Shown here: positions 8,352-16,613 of the stretch, piece after piece
How positions within the stretch are numbered: position 1 is the first letter of the stretch
Layout of the letters: each line of letters opens with the position of its first letter
NCBI GenBank assembly: GCA_018266875.1
Contig: JAFDZR010000033.1
Span: 1 to 34,465 of the forward strand
DNA: 34,465 nt
Reading direction: 5' to 3'
Source: Bacteroidota bacterium
GTDB taxonomy: Bacteria > Bacteroidota > Ignavibacteria > Tepidaquicellales > Tepidaquicellaceae
Position numbers and translations under genes: made by a program
Notes under the pieces: model-generated
Database searches by the model: none
Seen by the model: only the letters and a program-made list of their open reading frames with translations
Told to the model about the DNA's origin: nothing

Positions 8352-9920
8352 TTGAAAAAAACAGATCTCATTTTAATACTGGATTTCGGTTCTCAGTTTA
8401 CACAGCTTATAGCAAGATCAACAAGAGAGCTTAAAGTTTATTCGGAAATACATACCTACAAACTGAATCTAAAAAAATTCATCAAGGAAAAAGAAAAGTC
8501 TTTTAACCTCAGAGGTGTAATTTTATCCGGAGGACCATCAAGTGTATTAAGTAAAGGATCTCCCAAGATCCCTAAATCTGATATTGATTATTTTGTTAAA
8601 AACAAAATACCCGTGCTGGGTATCTGTTACGGCATGCAGCTTCTCTGCAGTATATATAAAGGAAGTCTGCATGAATCACTTCAGAGGGAATACGGAAGGA
8701 CAAAGATATATATATTCGGTGAATCAGAATTGTTCAGAGGAATTAACAGCCAGCTGAATGTATGGATGAGTCACGGCGATTCGACAGACAGGATCCCTGA
8801 AAAATTTACCCCAACTTCAAAAAGCATTACGGGAGTAGTCTGCAGTTTTGAAAACAGCAGACAGAGGATTTACGGTCTGCAGTTTCATCCTGAGGTCAAG
8901 CATACAGAATCAGGGAGAAACATAATTTACAATTACCTTTTCGGGATCTGCGGAGTTAAGAATTTATTCGAACCGGAATCATTTATTGAAACGCGTACTG
9001 AAGAAATAAAAAAGAAAGCAGGCAAAAGCAAAGTTATATGCGCGCTCAGCGGAGGAGTTGATTCCTCGGTTGCTGCGCTGCTTGTAAGCAGGGCTGTCGG
9101 CAGCAATCTTACGTGTATTCACATTGATAACGGATTAATGCGGAAAAATGAAAGCAGAAAAGTCATTGATCTGTTCGAAAGATATTTTAAGATCAACCTG
9201 ATCTTTGTAAATGCGTCCGGACTTTTTTTAAAAAGACTAAAGGGTGTCATAGATCCCGAAAAGAAAAGAAAAATAATAGGCAGGACTTTTATTGAGATAT
9301 TTGAAAAGGAAGCAAAGAAGATAAAGGATGCAAAGTTTCTCGTTCAGGGAACCCTTTATCCGGATGTTATAGAATCTATAAATACCAAAGGGCCATCTTC
9401 AACCATTAAAACTCATCATAATGTAGGCGGACTTCCTGAAAAGATGAAACTGAAACTTATCGAACCTTTCAGGGAATTATTCAAGGATGAAGTAAGGGAG
9501 ATAGGAAAAAATCTCGGTTTGCGTGATAATTTTATAAACAGACATCCGTTCCCGGGACCGGGACTTGCAATCAGAATACTCAGTGATGTTACAGTTGAAA
9601 AACTTGAGATACTGAAGGAAGTTGACGATATTTATATTACCGGACTGAAGGAATACGGATTGTATGAAAAGATATGGCAGGCCTTTGCGGTACTTCTGCC
9701 TGTGCAGACTGTCGGCGTAATGGGAGATGAAAGAAGTTATGAGAATGTCATCGGACTCAGAGCCGTTACTTCAACAGACGGAATGACAGCTGATTTTTTT
9801 GCATTTGACAAAGAGTTTCTTTCTCACATTTCAAATAAAATCATTAATTCCGTAAAAGGTGTAAACAGAGTGGTTTATGACATAAGTTCAAAACCACCAG
9901 CCACTATAGAATGGGAATAA
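8352..9920 (+). CDS. guaA: GMP synthase (glutamine-hydrolysing)
   Basis: Converts XMP to GMP using ATP and glutamine. The 522-residue protein has the class I glutamine amidotransferase domain first (Cys92 in GICYGMQ, His179 and Glu181 in FHPEVKH), then the ATP pyrophosphatase domain with the PP-loop SGGVDS (233-238), and the C-terminal dimer domain ending in KPPATIEWE. The blocks RHPFPGPGLAIR and VQTVGVMGDERSYE are intact. The start is TTG, one base after the kinase stop, without a Shine-Dalgarno site, so translation is probably coupled. The periplasmic binding protein gene follows after 12 bases. Confidence 0.97.
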   Translation: MKKTDLILILDFGSQFTQLIARSTRELKVYSEIHTYKLNLKKFIKEKEKSFNLRGVILSGGPSSVLSKGSPKIPKSDIDYFVKNKIPVLGICYGMQLLCSIYKGSLHESLQREYGRTKIYIFGESELFRGINSQLNVWMSHGDSTDRIPEKFTPTSKSITGVVCSFENSRQRIYGLQFHPEVKHTESGRNIIYNYLFGICGVKNLFEPESFIETRTEEIKKKAGKSKVICALSGGVDSSVAALLVSRAVGSNLTCIHIDNGLMRKNESRKVIDLFERYFKINLIFVNASGLFLKRLKGVIDPEKKRKIIGRTFIEIFEKEAKKIKDAKFLVQGTLYPDVIESINTKGPSSTIKTHHNVGGLPEKMKLKLIEPFRELFKDEVREIGKNLGLRDNFINRHPFPGPGLAIRILSDVTVEKLEILKEVDDIYITGLKEYGLYEKIWQAFAVLLPVQTVGVMGDERSYENVIGLRAVTSTDGMTADFFAFDKEFLSHISNKIINSVKGVNRVVYDISSKPPATIEWE

Positions 9921-9932
9921 AATAAATAAAAA

Positions 9933-11246
9933 ATGAATTACAGAATTCTAATTTTTTTACTGCTGCTCTTTTTTAATTCAAACCTGTACTCTCAGATCAG
10001 GATCGGAGTTGCCATACCTTTGATGAACAGTTCTGACAGCAGGGAAGAGAAAAGTCTCGGCGCGGAAATGCTGAGGGGAATAAAGGATGCGGTGGCTGAA
10101 TATAACAGGGAAAATCCCTCTGCAAAAGTTGAGATCATAACCGAAGACACCAAAAAGGATCCTGCAGAGACTCTGCAGATCCTGAATAAGTTCGGGAGCA
10201 ATGACAAAGTCATAGCAGTACTGGGACCGGTTTTCAGCAATGAACTTGCGCCGAATGCAGGAGCTGCAGAGTTTCATAAGATGCCTGTAGTCACGCCGAC
10301 TTCGACTCAGAATTTTCTTGCTGAAAAAAATCCGTATCTTTTTCAGCTGAATCCAACATACGATGTCAGGGGAAGGGCAATGGCAAAGTATGCCATGGAC
10401 AGTCTGAAAATGAAAAGATTCGCAGTGTTTTCAGAAGATTCATACGGCAAGAATTTTGCGGAAAGTTTTTCCGATGAGGTTACAAAGGACGGCGGCGACA
10501 TTACCGTAAAGATTTTTTATTCAAAGGATGATAATGATCTTACACAGGAGCTTGAAGAGCTTGAGAATAAAATATTTTCACTGGATAAATTCATAGACTT
10601 CGGGAATATAAGCTCTGAGCAGTTTGAAAAAATAAAAAATTCTAAAATTAAGTTTTCATATCCGGACTCGCTGAAGAATGAGAATCTGATAGTCAGCATT
10701 TACAAGCTTTACGGAAGCAATGCCGATAGAATAATTGATTCGCTTAAGCTTAAAGTCTCTGATAAGATAGATACGAAAAAAACCGTGCTGCCTGGATTTG
10801 TAGAAGCAATATATATTCCTATCTCAACATATCTGGAAATTCCCAAAATGATATCGCAGTATTTTTCCGAGCATATAAATCTGCCGGTGCTTGGAACAAG
10901 CGACTGGAACAATAAAGCGGCTCTGGAAGAAAACAAGATCTACATAAAAAATCTTTACTTTGATTCTGATTTTAACATTGATGAAAATGAGGTGAGCGTT
11001 CCGGATAAATTATCTGAAAGCGGAATAAAGAATTATTATTTCGGATACGACGGAATGAAATTAATACTTGATAAAATTGCAGAAGGAAACAATACAAGGC
11101 AGTCATTAAACAAAGCTCTGGAGGAAACGGAAAACTATAAAGCCGTTCACAATAAAGTTACATTAAAGAACAGAACAAATCATAACCTGTCAATAATGAG
11201 ATTCAGAAAAGGCGAACTGATAAAAATCACGGATTTTTCTTATTAA
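9933..11246 (+). CDS. Periplasmic binding protein, LivK/ABC branched-chain type
   Basis: A 437-residue exported protein with a signal peptide (1-20, ending NSNLYSQ) and a type I periplasmic binding fold. Family signs are IRIGVAIPLMNSSD, LGAEMLRGIKDAVAEYN, ITEDTKKDPAE, VIAVLGPVFSNELAPNAGAAEFHKMPVVTPTST and RFAVFSEDSYGKNFAESF. A lysine- and acid-rich insert at about 200-260 splits the second lobe. No transport permease or ATPase genes are nearby, so it may be an orphan receptor, or it may act at the envelope together with the genes downstream. It is 12 bases after guaA; the next gene is 71 bases on. Confidence 0.8.
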   Translation: MNYRILIFLLLLFFNSNLYSQIRIGVAIPLMNSSDSREEKSLGAEMLRGIKDAVAEYNRENPSAKVEIITEDTKKDPAETLQILNKFGSNDKVIAVLGPVFSNELAPNAGAAEFHKMPVVTPTSTQNFLAEKNPYLFQLNPTYDVRGRAMAKYAMDSLKMKRFAVFSEDSYGKNFAESFSDEVTKDGGDITVKIFYSKDDNDLTQELEELENKIFSLDKFIDFGNISSEQFEKIKNSKIKFSYPDSLKNENLIVSIYKLYGSNADRIIDSLKLKVSDKIDTKKTVLPGFVEAIYIPISTYLEIPKMISQYFSEHINLPVLGTSDWNNKAALEENKIYIKNLYFDSDFNIDENEVSVPDKLSESGIKNYYFGYDGMKLILDKIAEGNNTRQSLNKALEETENYKAVHNKVTLKNRTNHNLSIMRFRKGELIKITDFSY

Positions 11247-11317
11247 TAAACCATTCATTAGTTTTGATTTTAGGGAGTAATTTGTTTATTTTATACACAA
11301 TTAATAAGGTTTAAATA

Positions 11318-12361
11318 ATGGATAACACCAACAATGAAACATACATCAGGGATGATGTCTTTCTTGATGACAATGAACTAAGTAATAATGATAATTATGA
11401 TCTTGTTAATCTCTATCTTGGTGAACTTAAAAATGTAAAGAGAAAGACAGTCGACCAGTATTTCAGCGAGTTAGAGACTAGTACATTCAGGAACAATGAA
11501 TTTCTTAAAGCTGCTCTGCCTTCATTTTTATTGCTGATAATTTCTTTCTTCATAGGAGTGGATGATGTACCATTTATAGGAAATGTATTTCAAAGCATAT
11601 CAAGTTACATTAATCCCAATTCAACAGTTCTAAACAAGGATTTTTTGCCGCTTAATCTGTGGTGGTTTCCGTTTATACTATATATTCTTTTTGTGTTTTT
11701 TGCATTCAGGGCAAACACCGTACTTCGAAAAGAATATGTGGATAAAGACAAGGAGCCGTCTGAAGCTTCCATCACCCGTATCATTGACAGATACAGTGGT
11801 ATTGTAGACGGACTCGGAACCGCGCTGCCGCTGCTTGGAGCTGCAATACTGCTTATCTCAATTGAGAAAGGACCGGCGGTATTTTTAGGTCTTGCAGTGC
11901 CTTTTGAGATTAAATCAATTCTCATACTTGCAATTGCAAAATTGTTTGATTCCGTTTTTGATGTTCTCGCTCTGCAGTATCAGAGTATTCAGGAACGTCT
12001 GAAAAACGTTGAGCAGGCATTTTTCAATATAAACAGACCCGGTGCAGAAGTTGATTCTCATGAAAATGAAAATAAGGAACCTCAGAAAATAATAATTGAA
12101 ACAGGAGTCAGTATTGAGCAGCTTAATAAAATTCAGGAGACAGTACAAATAACTCAGAATATGGGAAAAGAGATTAAGGAAGTTGTGGATGAAATTAACA
12201 AACTGAAATTACCGGATAAGGAAATTCTCGAAAGACTTGATAAAACCTCAAATACAATAAAAGAAACTCTTGAAGGATTAAAGAATGAAACGGCTTTAAA
12301 GAGCCTTGAAAATCTTGTTAAAATGACTGGTCTTGGTGACAAAAAAGATAATAAAAGCTGA
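11318..12361 (+). CDS. Polytopic inner-membrane protein with coiled-coil tail (possible GldL/TolQ-like motor subunit)
   Basis: I do not recognise this family firmly. The 347-residue protein has an acidic, Asn/Asp-rich N-terminus (1-55), four hydrophobic segments (about 64-81, 112-131, 163-182, 186-206), and a hydrophilic tail in which 262-330 is predicted coiled coil by its heptad-like Ile/Leu spacing. The segment VDGLGTALPLLGAAILLISI is glycine- and alanine-rich like the channel helices of GldL or TolQ/MotA proteins. The next gene encodes a single-span protein with a GldM-like membrane helix, which is why a motor-type pair is suggested. This is inference; there is no decisive motif. It starts a four-gene run on the same strand. 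Confidence 0.6.
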   Translation: MDNTNNETYIRDDVFLDDNELSNNDNYDLVNLYLGELKNVKRKTVDQYFSELETSTFRNNEFLKAALPSFLLLIISFFIGVDDVPFIGNVFQSISSYINPNSTVLNKDFLPLNLWWFPFILYILFVFFAFRANTVLRKEYVDKDKEPSEASITRIIDRYSGIVDGLGTALPLLGAAILLISIEKGPAVFLGLAVPFEIKSILILAIAKLFDSVFDVLALQYQSIQERLKNVEQAFFNINRPGAEVDSHENENKEPQKIIIETGVSIEQLNKIQETVQITQNMGKEIKEVVDEINKLKLPDKEILERLDKTSNTIKETLEGLKNETALKSLENLVKMTGLGDKKDNKS

Positions 12362-12374
12362 TAAATAATTTCAT

Positions 12375-12941
12375 ATGATTGCCAGAAAAACACGTGACGT
12401 AAAATTCATTATATATCAGTCTCTTTATATATTTGTAATAGCAGTTCTTGCATTGAAAGGTGCTAATCTGGATCTTACGGAGGTAGTTTCAAAACCCAAG
12501 ACAATTGAAGAGATAGCAGCTCAGAAGCTTGATTCACTCAAAAGAATAATTGATTCACTGTCAAAGTTTAATTCTATTGTTGATATAAAGACAGACACTG
12601 TAATAACAAAGGATCTGCTGTCAGAGCTGAGTCTGAAGAGGAATCAGGAAAGACCCTTGCAGCCGCCAGTTACATCCGTAGATCTGGGTTCTGATAAAAA
12701 GAAAGAAGAAACGGTTGAAACAAAACCCGATAAAGAGATCAAGCCGACCAAAAAATTTCCGCCGCCGTTTAAAGCTCCCAAGCTTATTCAGAACGCACCG
12801 AATACTCTGAGAAATCCGACCAGCACCCATACTCTTAATGTATACGGAGACGGAGCATTCATAATCTCAATTCCGCCCGGTCAGCAGAGAACATTTACAC
12901 TGGGAAACCAGAAAAGAATTTCATTTAAATATGTTGAATAA
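12375..12941 (+). CDS. Single-span envelope protein with GldM-like membrane helix and proline-rich linker
   Basis: A 188-residue protein with a basic N-terminus, one membrane helix (11-28, YQSLYIFVIAVLALKGAN), a helical stretch (43-90), a Lys/Glu/Pro-rich linker (92-145) and a short C-terminal beta region (150-188). The helix resembles the N-terminal helix of GldM, as I recall it (MYLVxIAxLALN followed by acidic residues). The linker resembles those of periplasm-spanning TolR, TonB or GldM proteins. It is far shorter than GldM (about 500 residues), so it is not a plain orthologue. The start is 13 bases after the polytopic membrane gene, so the pair is surely co-transcribed. Confidence 0.6.
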   Translation: MIARKTRDVKFIIYQSLYIFVIAVLALKGANLDLTEVVSKPKTIEEIAAQKLDSLKRIIDSLSKFNSIVDIKTDTVITKDLLSELSLKRNQERPLQPPVTSVDLGSDKKKEETVETKPDKEIKPTKKFPPPFKAPKLIQNAPNTLRNPTSTHTLNVYGDGAFIISIPPGQQRTFTLGNQKRISFKYVE

Positions 12942-12995
12942 CGATAATACAAAGCAGGATAAGAGTTTAACTGAACCAAAAGAAAGCTGCGGTTG

Positions 12996-13835
12996 ATGAA
13001 AGGGAAGATAATCTATATAACTTTTTTAATTTCAATAGTCCTGAGTGTAATATTAATTAAGCAGGATGATTGTTTTCGCAGAGAAAGTCTATATGCAGCT
13101 TCTGAAAAGATGTGTTTAAATTCGTTCGCTGCGGAGGATTCATCAGATCTGTATTTTAACTCTGATTATTTTACTAAATTCTCCATTGAAACTGTAATAT
13201 CTGATAATGAATCTGAGAACATAAGGAACATGCTTATAGAACTGCAGACAAAAGCCGATATTCCGGATAACGAATTAAAAGATAATTTATATATTTATGT
13301 TGATTTGTCCGGATCAGACGATAACTTATGGACAGTTAGAATCGGCAGCGAAAATGATGAAAATTCTAAGACAGTTTCCTGGAATTCATTAACACCTGAA
13401 ATCAGAGATATGCTTGAGAAATGGAAAGGAATCGGGACTAAAACAAATCTGAATGATGAAACAGATTTTTCGATAACGCCTGTCCCTAACCAGCCTCCTA
13501 GAATTACTATAACAGGACTGACCAAAATGGGTGAGGACGTAACACTTCGCAGACTTTTAAAGCGGGACGGATTCATGGTAAATATTGAAGATGATTTCCC
13601 TGATCAGCTTGTAGTTGACATATATCCGAAATCAAGAGTGGAATTAAGAAGAGATGCAGAAAATAAGAACAAGTATTATTTAAGACTGAAGTATCCTAAT
13701 TCGGAAAAGTCCTATGATAATTACACAAGAGACAGAGAATCACCTTACAAAGTAAATTTCAAAGTAATTGTAATTGACACAATTGCCAAAGACACGACTC
13801 AAAAACTACAGAGATTTGTTTTCGGGGATTATTAA
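12996..13835 (+). CDS. Exported protein sharing an N-terminal domain with its downstream neighbour
   Basis: A 279-residue protein with a hydrophobic N-terminus (about 4-21) that is a signal peptide or membrane anchor. Residues about 63-152 (IETVISDNESENIRNMLIEL ... WTVRIGSEN ... IRDMLEKWKGIGTKTNL) align almost without gaps with residues 37-128 of the next protein. After a short proline-containing linker, residues 166-279 form a second domain (ITITGLTKMGEDVTLRRLL). TTG at 12993 and ATG at 12996 lie in the same frame; I chose ATG. Function unknown; the position suggests a periplasmic part of the 11318-15178 unit. Confidence 0.6.
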   Translation: MKGKIIYITFLISIVLSVILIKQDDCFRRESLYAASEKMCLNSFAAEDSSDLYFNSDYFTKFSIETVISDNESENIRNMLIELQTKADIPDNELKDNLYIYVDLSGSDDNLWTVRIGSENDENSKTVSWNSLTPEIRDMLEKWKGIGTKTNLNDETDFSITPVPNQPPRITITGLTKMGEDVTLRRLLKRDGFMVNIEDDFPDQLVVDIYPKSRVELRRDAENKNKYYLRLKYPNSEKSYDNYTRDRESPYKVNFKVIVIDTIAKDTTQKLQRFVFGDY

Positions 13836-13879
13836 ATAAACATGCAATATTAATTTATATAAATGAATCACAAAACAGA

Positions 13880-15178
13880 ATGAAAAAACTTTTAGGACCT
13901 GTAATCATTACCGTCCTTTTTCTTGTAATAAATAATACTGGATATTCACAGGATCAGACAGGAAAAGACAATCCGGATAGTTATAAATACTACAGAATTG
14001 AAACAAAGAAAGATAATGAAAATGATACGAACATCAGAAGAAATCTTATAAAACTTGAAGATGAATTGTTTGTACCAGATGATTTCAGACGAAATCAGAT
14101 GGAGATCACTGTTGATAAAACAGACCCCGAGCAGGCTCAGTGGACAGTCACGCTGGGTGATGAAAATGCTGAGGACAGGATTTTCGGTTTCTGGGCAGAT
14201 ATTTCCCAGCCGGTCAGGGATATGCTTGACAGATGGCGCGGTAACGGTACAAAAGTAAATCTTATACTGAAAAAAATCACTCCATGGACAATTATAGATA
14301 AACCTTACAAAGACATGGGAAGGGAGATCAAAAGAAAGAAAGCGATTCTTGCTCCTCAGAAATTCAGAGATATTTCAAGTTCGGAAGCATATATAAGTCC
14401 CTATTTCCAGGCATTTGGAGGCGAACCGCTTGGTATTCCCATCAAGGGTTCAGTTGGTCTGTCATTTCAGTTCGGTACACCGTATTCCGGTCCGATGGAA
14501 ACTGATATAATTGGTGCTTCTTTTAATATTGCCGGCATTTCCCTGGGTGTGACTACGAGAATTAAAGAATTCGTTCAAAAGAGATCATCAAATGATACAG
14601 CCATTGTCGATGCAAATACGCTTATTGCAAATTACAACAATCTTTTTGCACCGCATCTTGGAGTAGAAGCCAGTATTGTTCTTCCTTTTCTGAAAATACT
14701 TAAAGTCGGATTTTTCAGAACTCTGGATACGCTGGATAATGATTATGATCCGCCGGTCAGAGTAAAGAATTCTGAGACAGGTGAACTGATGCCGAACAAC
14801 GTGATCAAGGCGAAAAGAGATTATGTCAATGCCGAATTAAGATATCCTTTTACTTTCTTCAACTCAAGTTTTGCCAAGGTATATCTTGCTCACAGCTTTG
14901 ATGAATATCACATGGGTTTTGTAGCCAGAGAAGTTTATATTGATGAGTCTTTATTTGATGTAAGGACTGATGTGATGTTCGGAAACAAGAACAGGAATTT
15001 TCAGATCCTTGTAGAAAGTATGATAGCAAATATCGGATCGTCTTTTGCCAGAAGTTCTTTTGCTATCGGTCCATCTGTCAGACTGGGGACAAAGAGCAAC
15101 GGAAATTTCGGATTTATTTCGCTTCTTGTAAACATGAGAGTAAAGATCGGGGATTTCTGGGAAAGAAATGCCAATTAA
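13880..15178 (+). CDS. Probable outer-membrane beta-barrel with paralogous N-terminal domain
   Basis: A 432-residue exported protein with a signal peptide (1-23, ending NNTGYSQ). Residues 37-128 are the domain shared with the preceding gene (WTVTLGDEN and VRDMLDRWRGNGTKVNL are clear anchors). From about 170 to the end the sequence alternates as in beta-barrels: GSVGLSFQFG, FNIAGISLGVTTRI, LGVEASIVLPFLKILKVGFF, VNAELRYPFTF and the final FISLLVNMRVKIGDFWERN. This is most likely an outer-membrane protein whose periplasmic domain can pair with its paralogue. It ends the run; a strong terminator follows at 15222-15256. No family name recognised. Confidence 0.65.
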   Translation: MKKLLGPVIITVLFLVINNTGYSQDQTGKDNPDSYKYYRIETKKDNENDTNIRRNLIKLEDELFVPDDFRRNQMEITVDKTDPEQAQWTVTLGDENAEDRIFGFWADISQPVRDMLDRWRGNGTKVNLILKKITPWTIIDKPYKDMGREIKRKKAILAPQKFRDISSSEAYISPYFQAFGGEPLGIPIKGSVGLSFQFGTPYSGPMETDIIGASFNIAGISLGVTTRIKEFVQKRSSNDTAIVDANTLIANYNNLFAPHLGVEASIVLPFLKILKVGFFRTLDTLDNDYDPPVRVKNSETGELMPNNVIKAKRDYVNAELRYPFTFFNSSFAKVYLAHSFDEYHMGFVAREVYIDESLFDVRTDVMFGNKNRNFQILVESMIANIGSSFARSSFAIGPSVRLGTKSNGNFGFISLLVNMRVKIGDFWERNAN

Positions 15179-15221
15179 CACAGTATTATTTTTTAGACAG
15201 TTCCGGGAAAATTTAAAAAAC

Positions 15222-15256
15222 AGACACTAAAATAAACTTTTAGTGTCTATTTTTTT
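15222..15256 (+). terminator. Rho-independent terminator
   Basis: AGACACTAAAA (15222-15232) and TTTTAGTGTCT (15238-15248) form a perfect eleven-base stem with loop TAAAC, followed by ATTTTTTT. It closes the 11318-15178 unit. Confidence 0.92.
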
Positions 15257-15266
15257 AGAATATGAC

Positions 15267-15297
15267 TTGACATACGGAAATATATAATATATTTTTG
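15267..15297 (+). promoter_or_regulatory. Bacteroidota-type promoter of the lipoprotein gene
   Basis: TTGACA at 15267-15272 and TATTTTTG at 15290-15297 match the -33 TTG and -7 TAnnTTTG elements of Bacteroidota primary-sigma promoters, with 20 bases between TTG and TA. It sits directly after the terminator at 15222-15256 and 58 bases before the start codon, which separates this gene from the upstream unit. Confidence 0.65.
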
Positions 15298-15355
15298 TCT
15301 GTAATCAATTAACCCTATTTATAAAAAGCCAAATAAAAATCAGGAGGTTTTAAAA

Positions 15356-15622
15356 ATGGCAAAAATGAGAAACTTGTTTTTCGTTTTACTCACCTTTGCA
15401 ATGCTGGCAGGATCAACATTCCTTGTCGGTTGTGGTGGCGGAGTAAGTGAAGAGCAGATTCAACAATTGAACGACCTGAAAGCAGAAGTGGATGCACTTC
15501 AGTCACAGGTCAATGCAAAACTTGACGAGAAGTCAGATTTGCAGAAGCAAGTTGCTGATAAAGAAGCAAAAGTAAAAGAGTGGCAAGGAATAGCCGAAGC
15601 AGTCAGAAAAAACTGCCCGTAA
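15356..15622 (+). CDS. Small coiled-coil lipoprotein (Lpp-like)
   Basis: An 88-residue lipoprotein. The signal peptide ends in a lipobox LVGC with Cys26 as the acylated residue, followed by three glycines. Residues 31-80 are a continuous helix rich in Glu, Gln, Lys and Ala with hydrophobic heptads, like Lpp-type lipoproteins or the coiled-coil part of envelope spacers. A second cysteine lies next to the end (Cys87), unlike the terminal lysine by which Lpp joins the wall. It has its own promoter, a strong AGGAGGT site (15342-15348) seven bases before ATG, and a sister gene for a LysM protein 69 bases downstream. High expression is likely; the role is inferred as envelope structure. Confidence 0.75.
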   Translation: MAKMRNLFFVLLTFAMLAGSTFLVGCGGGVSEEQIQQLNDLKAEVDALQSQVNAKLDEKSDLQKQVADKEAKVKEWQGIAEAVRKNCP

Positions 15623-15691
15623 GACCTTGTAAAATTTAAAAAAACAATTTTTTAATTAAACAAAATTTTAAAAAAAAGGAGATCTTAAAAA

Positions 15692-16531
15692 ATGAAATTT
15701 CATAAATTATTAGTATTTATGATGGTATTCTCCTTGGCTGTTATTGCAAATTCAACTTTTGCTCAGGACGATGATGATGATGATGGAGAAATGGTAGAAC
15801 AAGAAATGGACGAAGATATGTGGCAGGCACAGATGGATGAATACGCAGCCAAGAAAACAGATTTAACCAATCAGCTCGAAGCTTTAAACACAGATGTCGA
15901 CGGTCTTAAAAAGAGACTGGGCGATGTTACTGCTGTAGAAGAAAACTCAATTAATTCCCTCTGGGGATTAGTCGGTTCCAAATCCGGTTATGACGAGTAC
16001 AAAACCAAATTTGCAGATGCAGAAAAAAGAGTTAATGCATGCAAAGGACCGGATGATGCAGCAGACATAGAGGCTAACTTATGGCCTTACTTAACAGATG
16101 CAGGTGTAAGCGGAAGATACAAATGCTTACCTGAATTCTGGGACAGATACAATGCAATGAAAAAGAAAATTGCAGACTGCAAAGGCAAAATGGAAACAGG
16201 TACATATACAGTTGTCAAAGGTGATTGCTTATACAAAATCGCCGGAATGAAAAACATATATGGCAATTCCAAATTATGGCCTGCAATCTGGGATGCTAAC
16301 AAGAGTGGCGTTGTAAGTGCACCGCCGAAAGTTAAGAAAACAATTCCTAATCCGAACCTTATCTATCCGGGTCAGGTCTTGAAGATCCCAACTCTTACAG
16401 ATGCTCAGAAAACAGATGCAATGAAAAAATCCAATTCATATAAAACCAAGAGAAAAATGAAATCAAAAGTTGACTCTGGCGATATGAAAAAAGATGAAAA
16501 GAAAGATATGAAAAAAGACGAGAAGAAATAA
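15692..16531 (+). CDS. Exported LysM-domain protein with acidic N-terminus and lysine-rich tail
   Basis: A 279-residue exported protein. The signal peptide (1-24, ending STFA) is followed by a run of six aspartates (26-31) and more acids, a coiled-coil stretch (45-80), a region with cysteines at 117, 145 and 163, a LysM peptidoglycan-binding domain at about 171-233 (YTVVKGDCLYKIA ... LWPAIWDANKS ... NLIYPGQVLKIP), and a basic tail that repeats DMKKDEKK. Cys179 lies in LysM. The strong AAGGAG site is ten bases before the ATG. It is transcribed with the upstream lipoprotein and ends in a terminator, so the pair may link the outer membrane to the wall. Confidence 0.85.
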   Translation: MKFHKLLVFMMVFSLAVIANSTFAQDDDDDDGEMVEQEMDEDMWQAQMDEYAAKKTDLTNQLEALNTDVDGLKKRLGDVTAVEENSINSLWGLVGSKSGYDEYKTKFADAEKRVNACKGPDDAADIEANLWPYLTDAGVSGRYKCLPEFWDRYNAMKKKIADCKGKMETGTYTVVKGDCLYKIAGMKNIYGNSKLWPAIWDANKSGVVSAPPKVKKTIPNPNLIYPGQVLKIPTLTDAQKTDAMKKSNSYKTKRKMKSKVDSGDMKKDEKKDMKKDEKK

Positions 16532-16566
16532 ATTCGGGTTAATTGAATTTATAAATATCTGATATT

Positions 16567-16602
16567 AAACCCTTGTACTTGAAAAAGTATAAGGGTTTTT
16601 TT
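16567..16602 (+). terminator. Rho-independent terminator
   Basis: AAACCCTTGTACTT (16567-16580) and AAGTATAAGGGTTT (16585-16598) form a 14-base stem with one G-T pair, loop GAAA, then a T-run. It ends the lipoprotein/LysM transcript, and only about 11 bases separate it from the next start codon. Confidence 0.92.
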
Positions 16603-16613
16603 ATTTTAACAAA

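Noticed and set aside
11318-12941. Zorya-type defence motor (ZorA/ZorB)
   Set aside because: The first protein has a coiled-coil tail, but the second lacks a peptidoglycan-binding OmpA domain and there is no helicase or nuclease partner.
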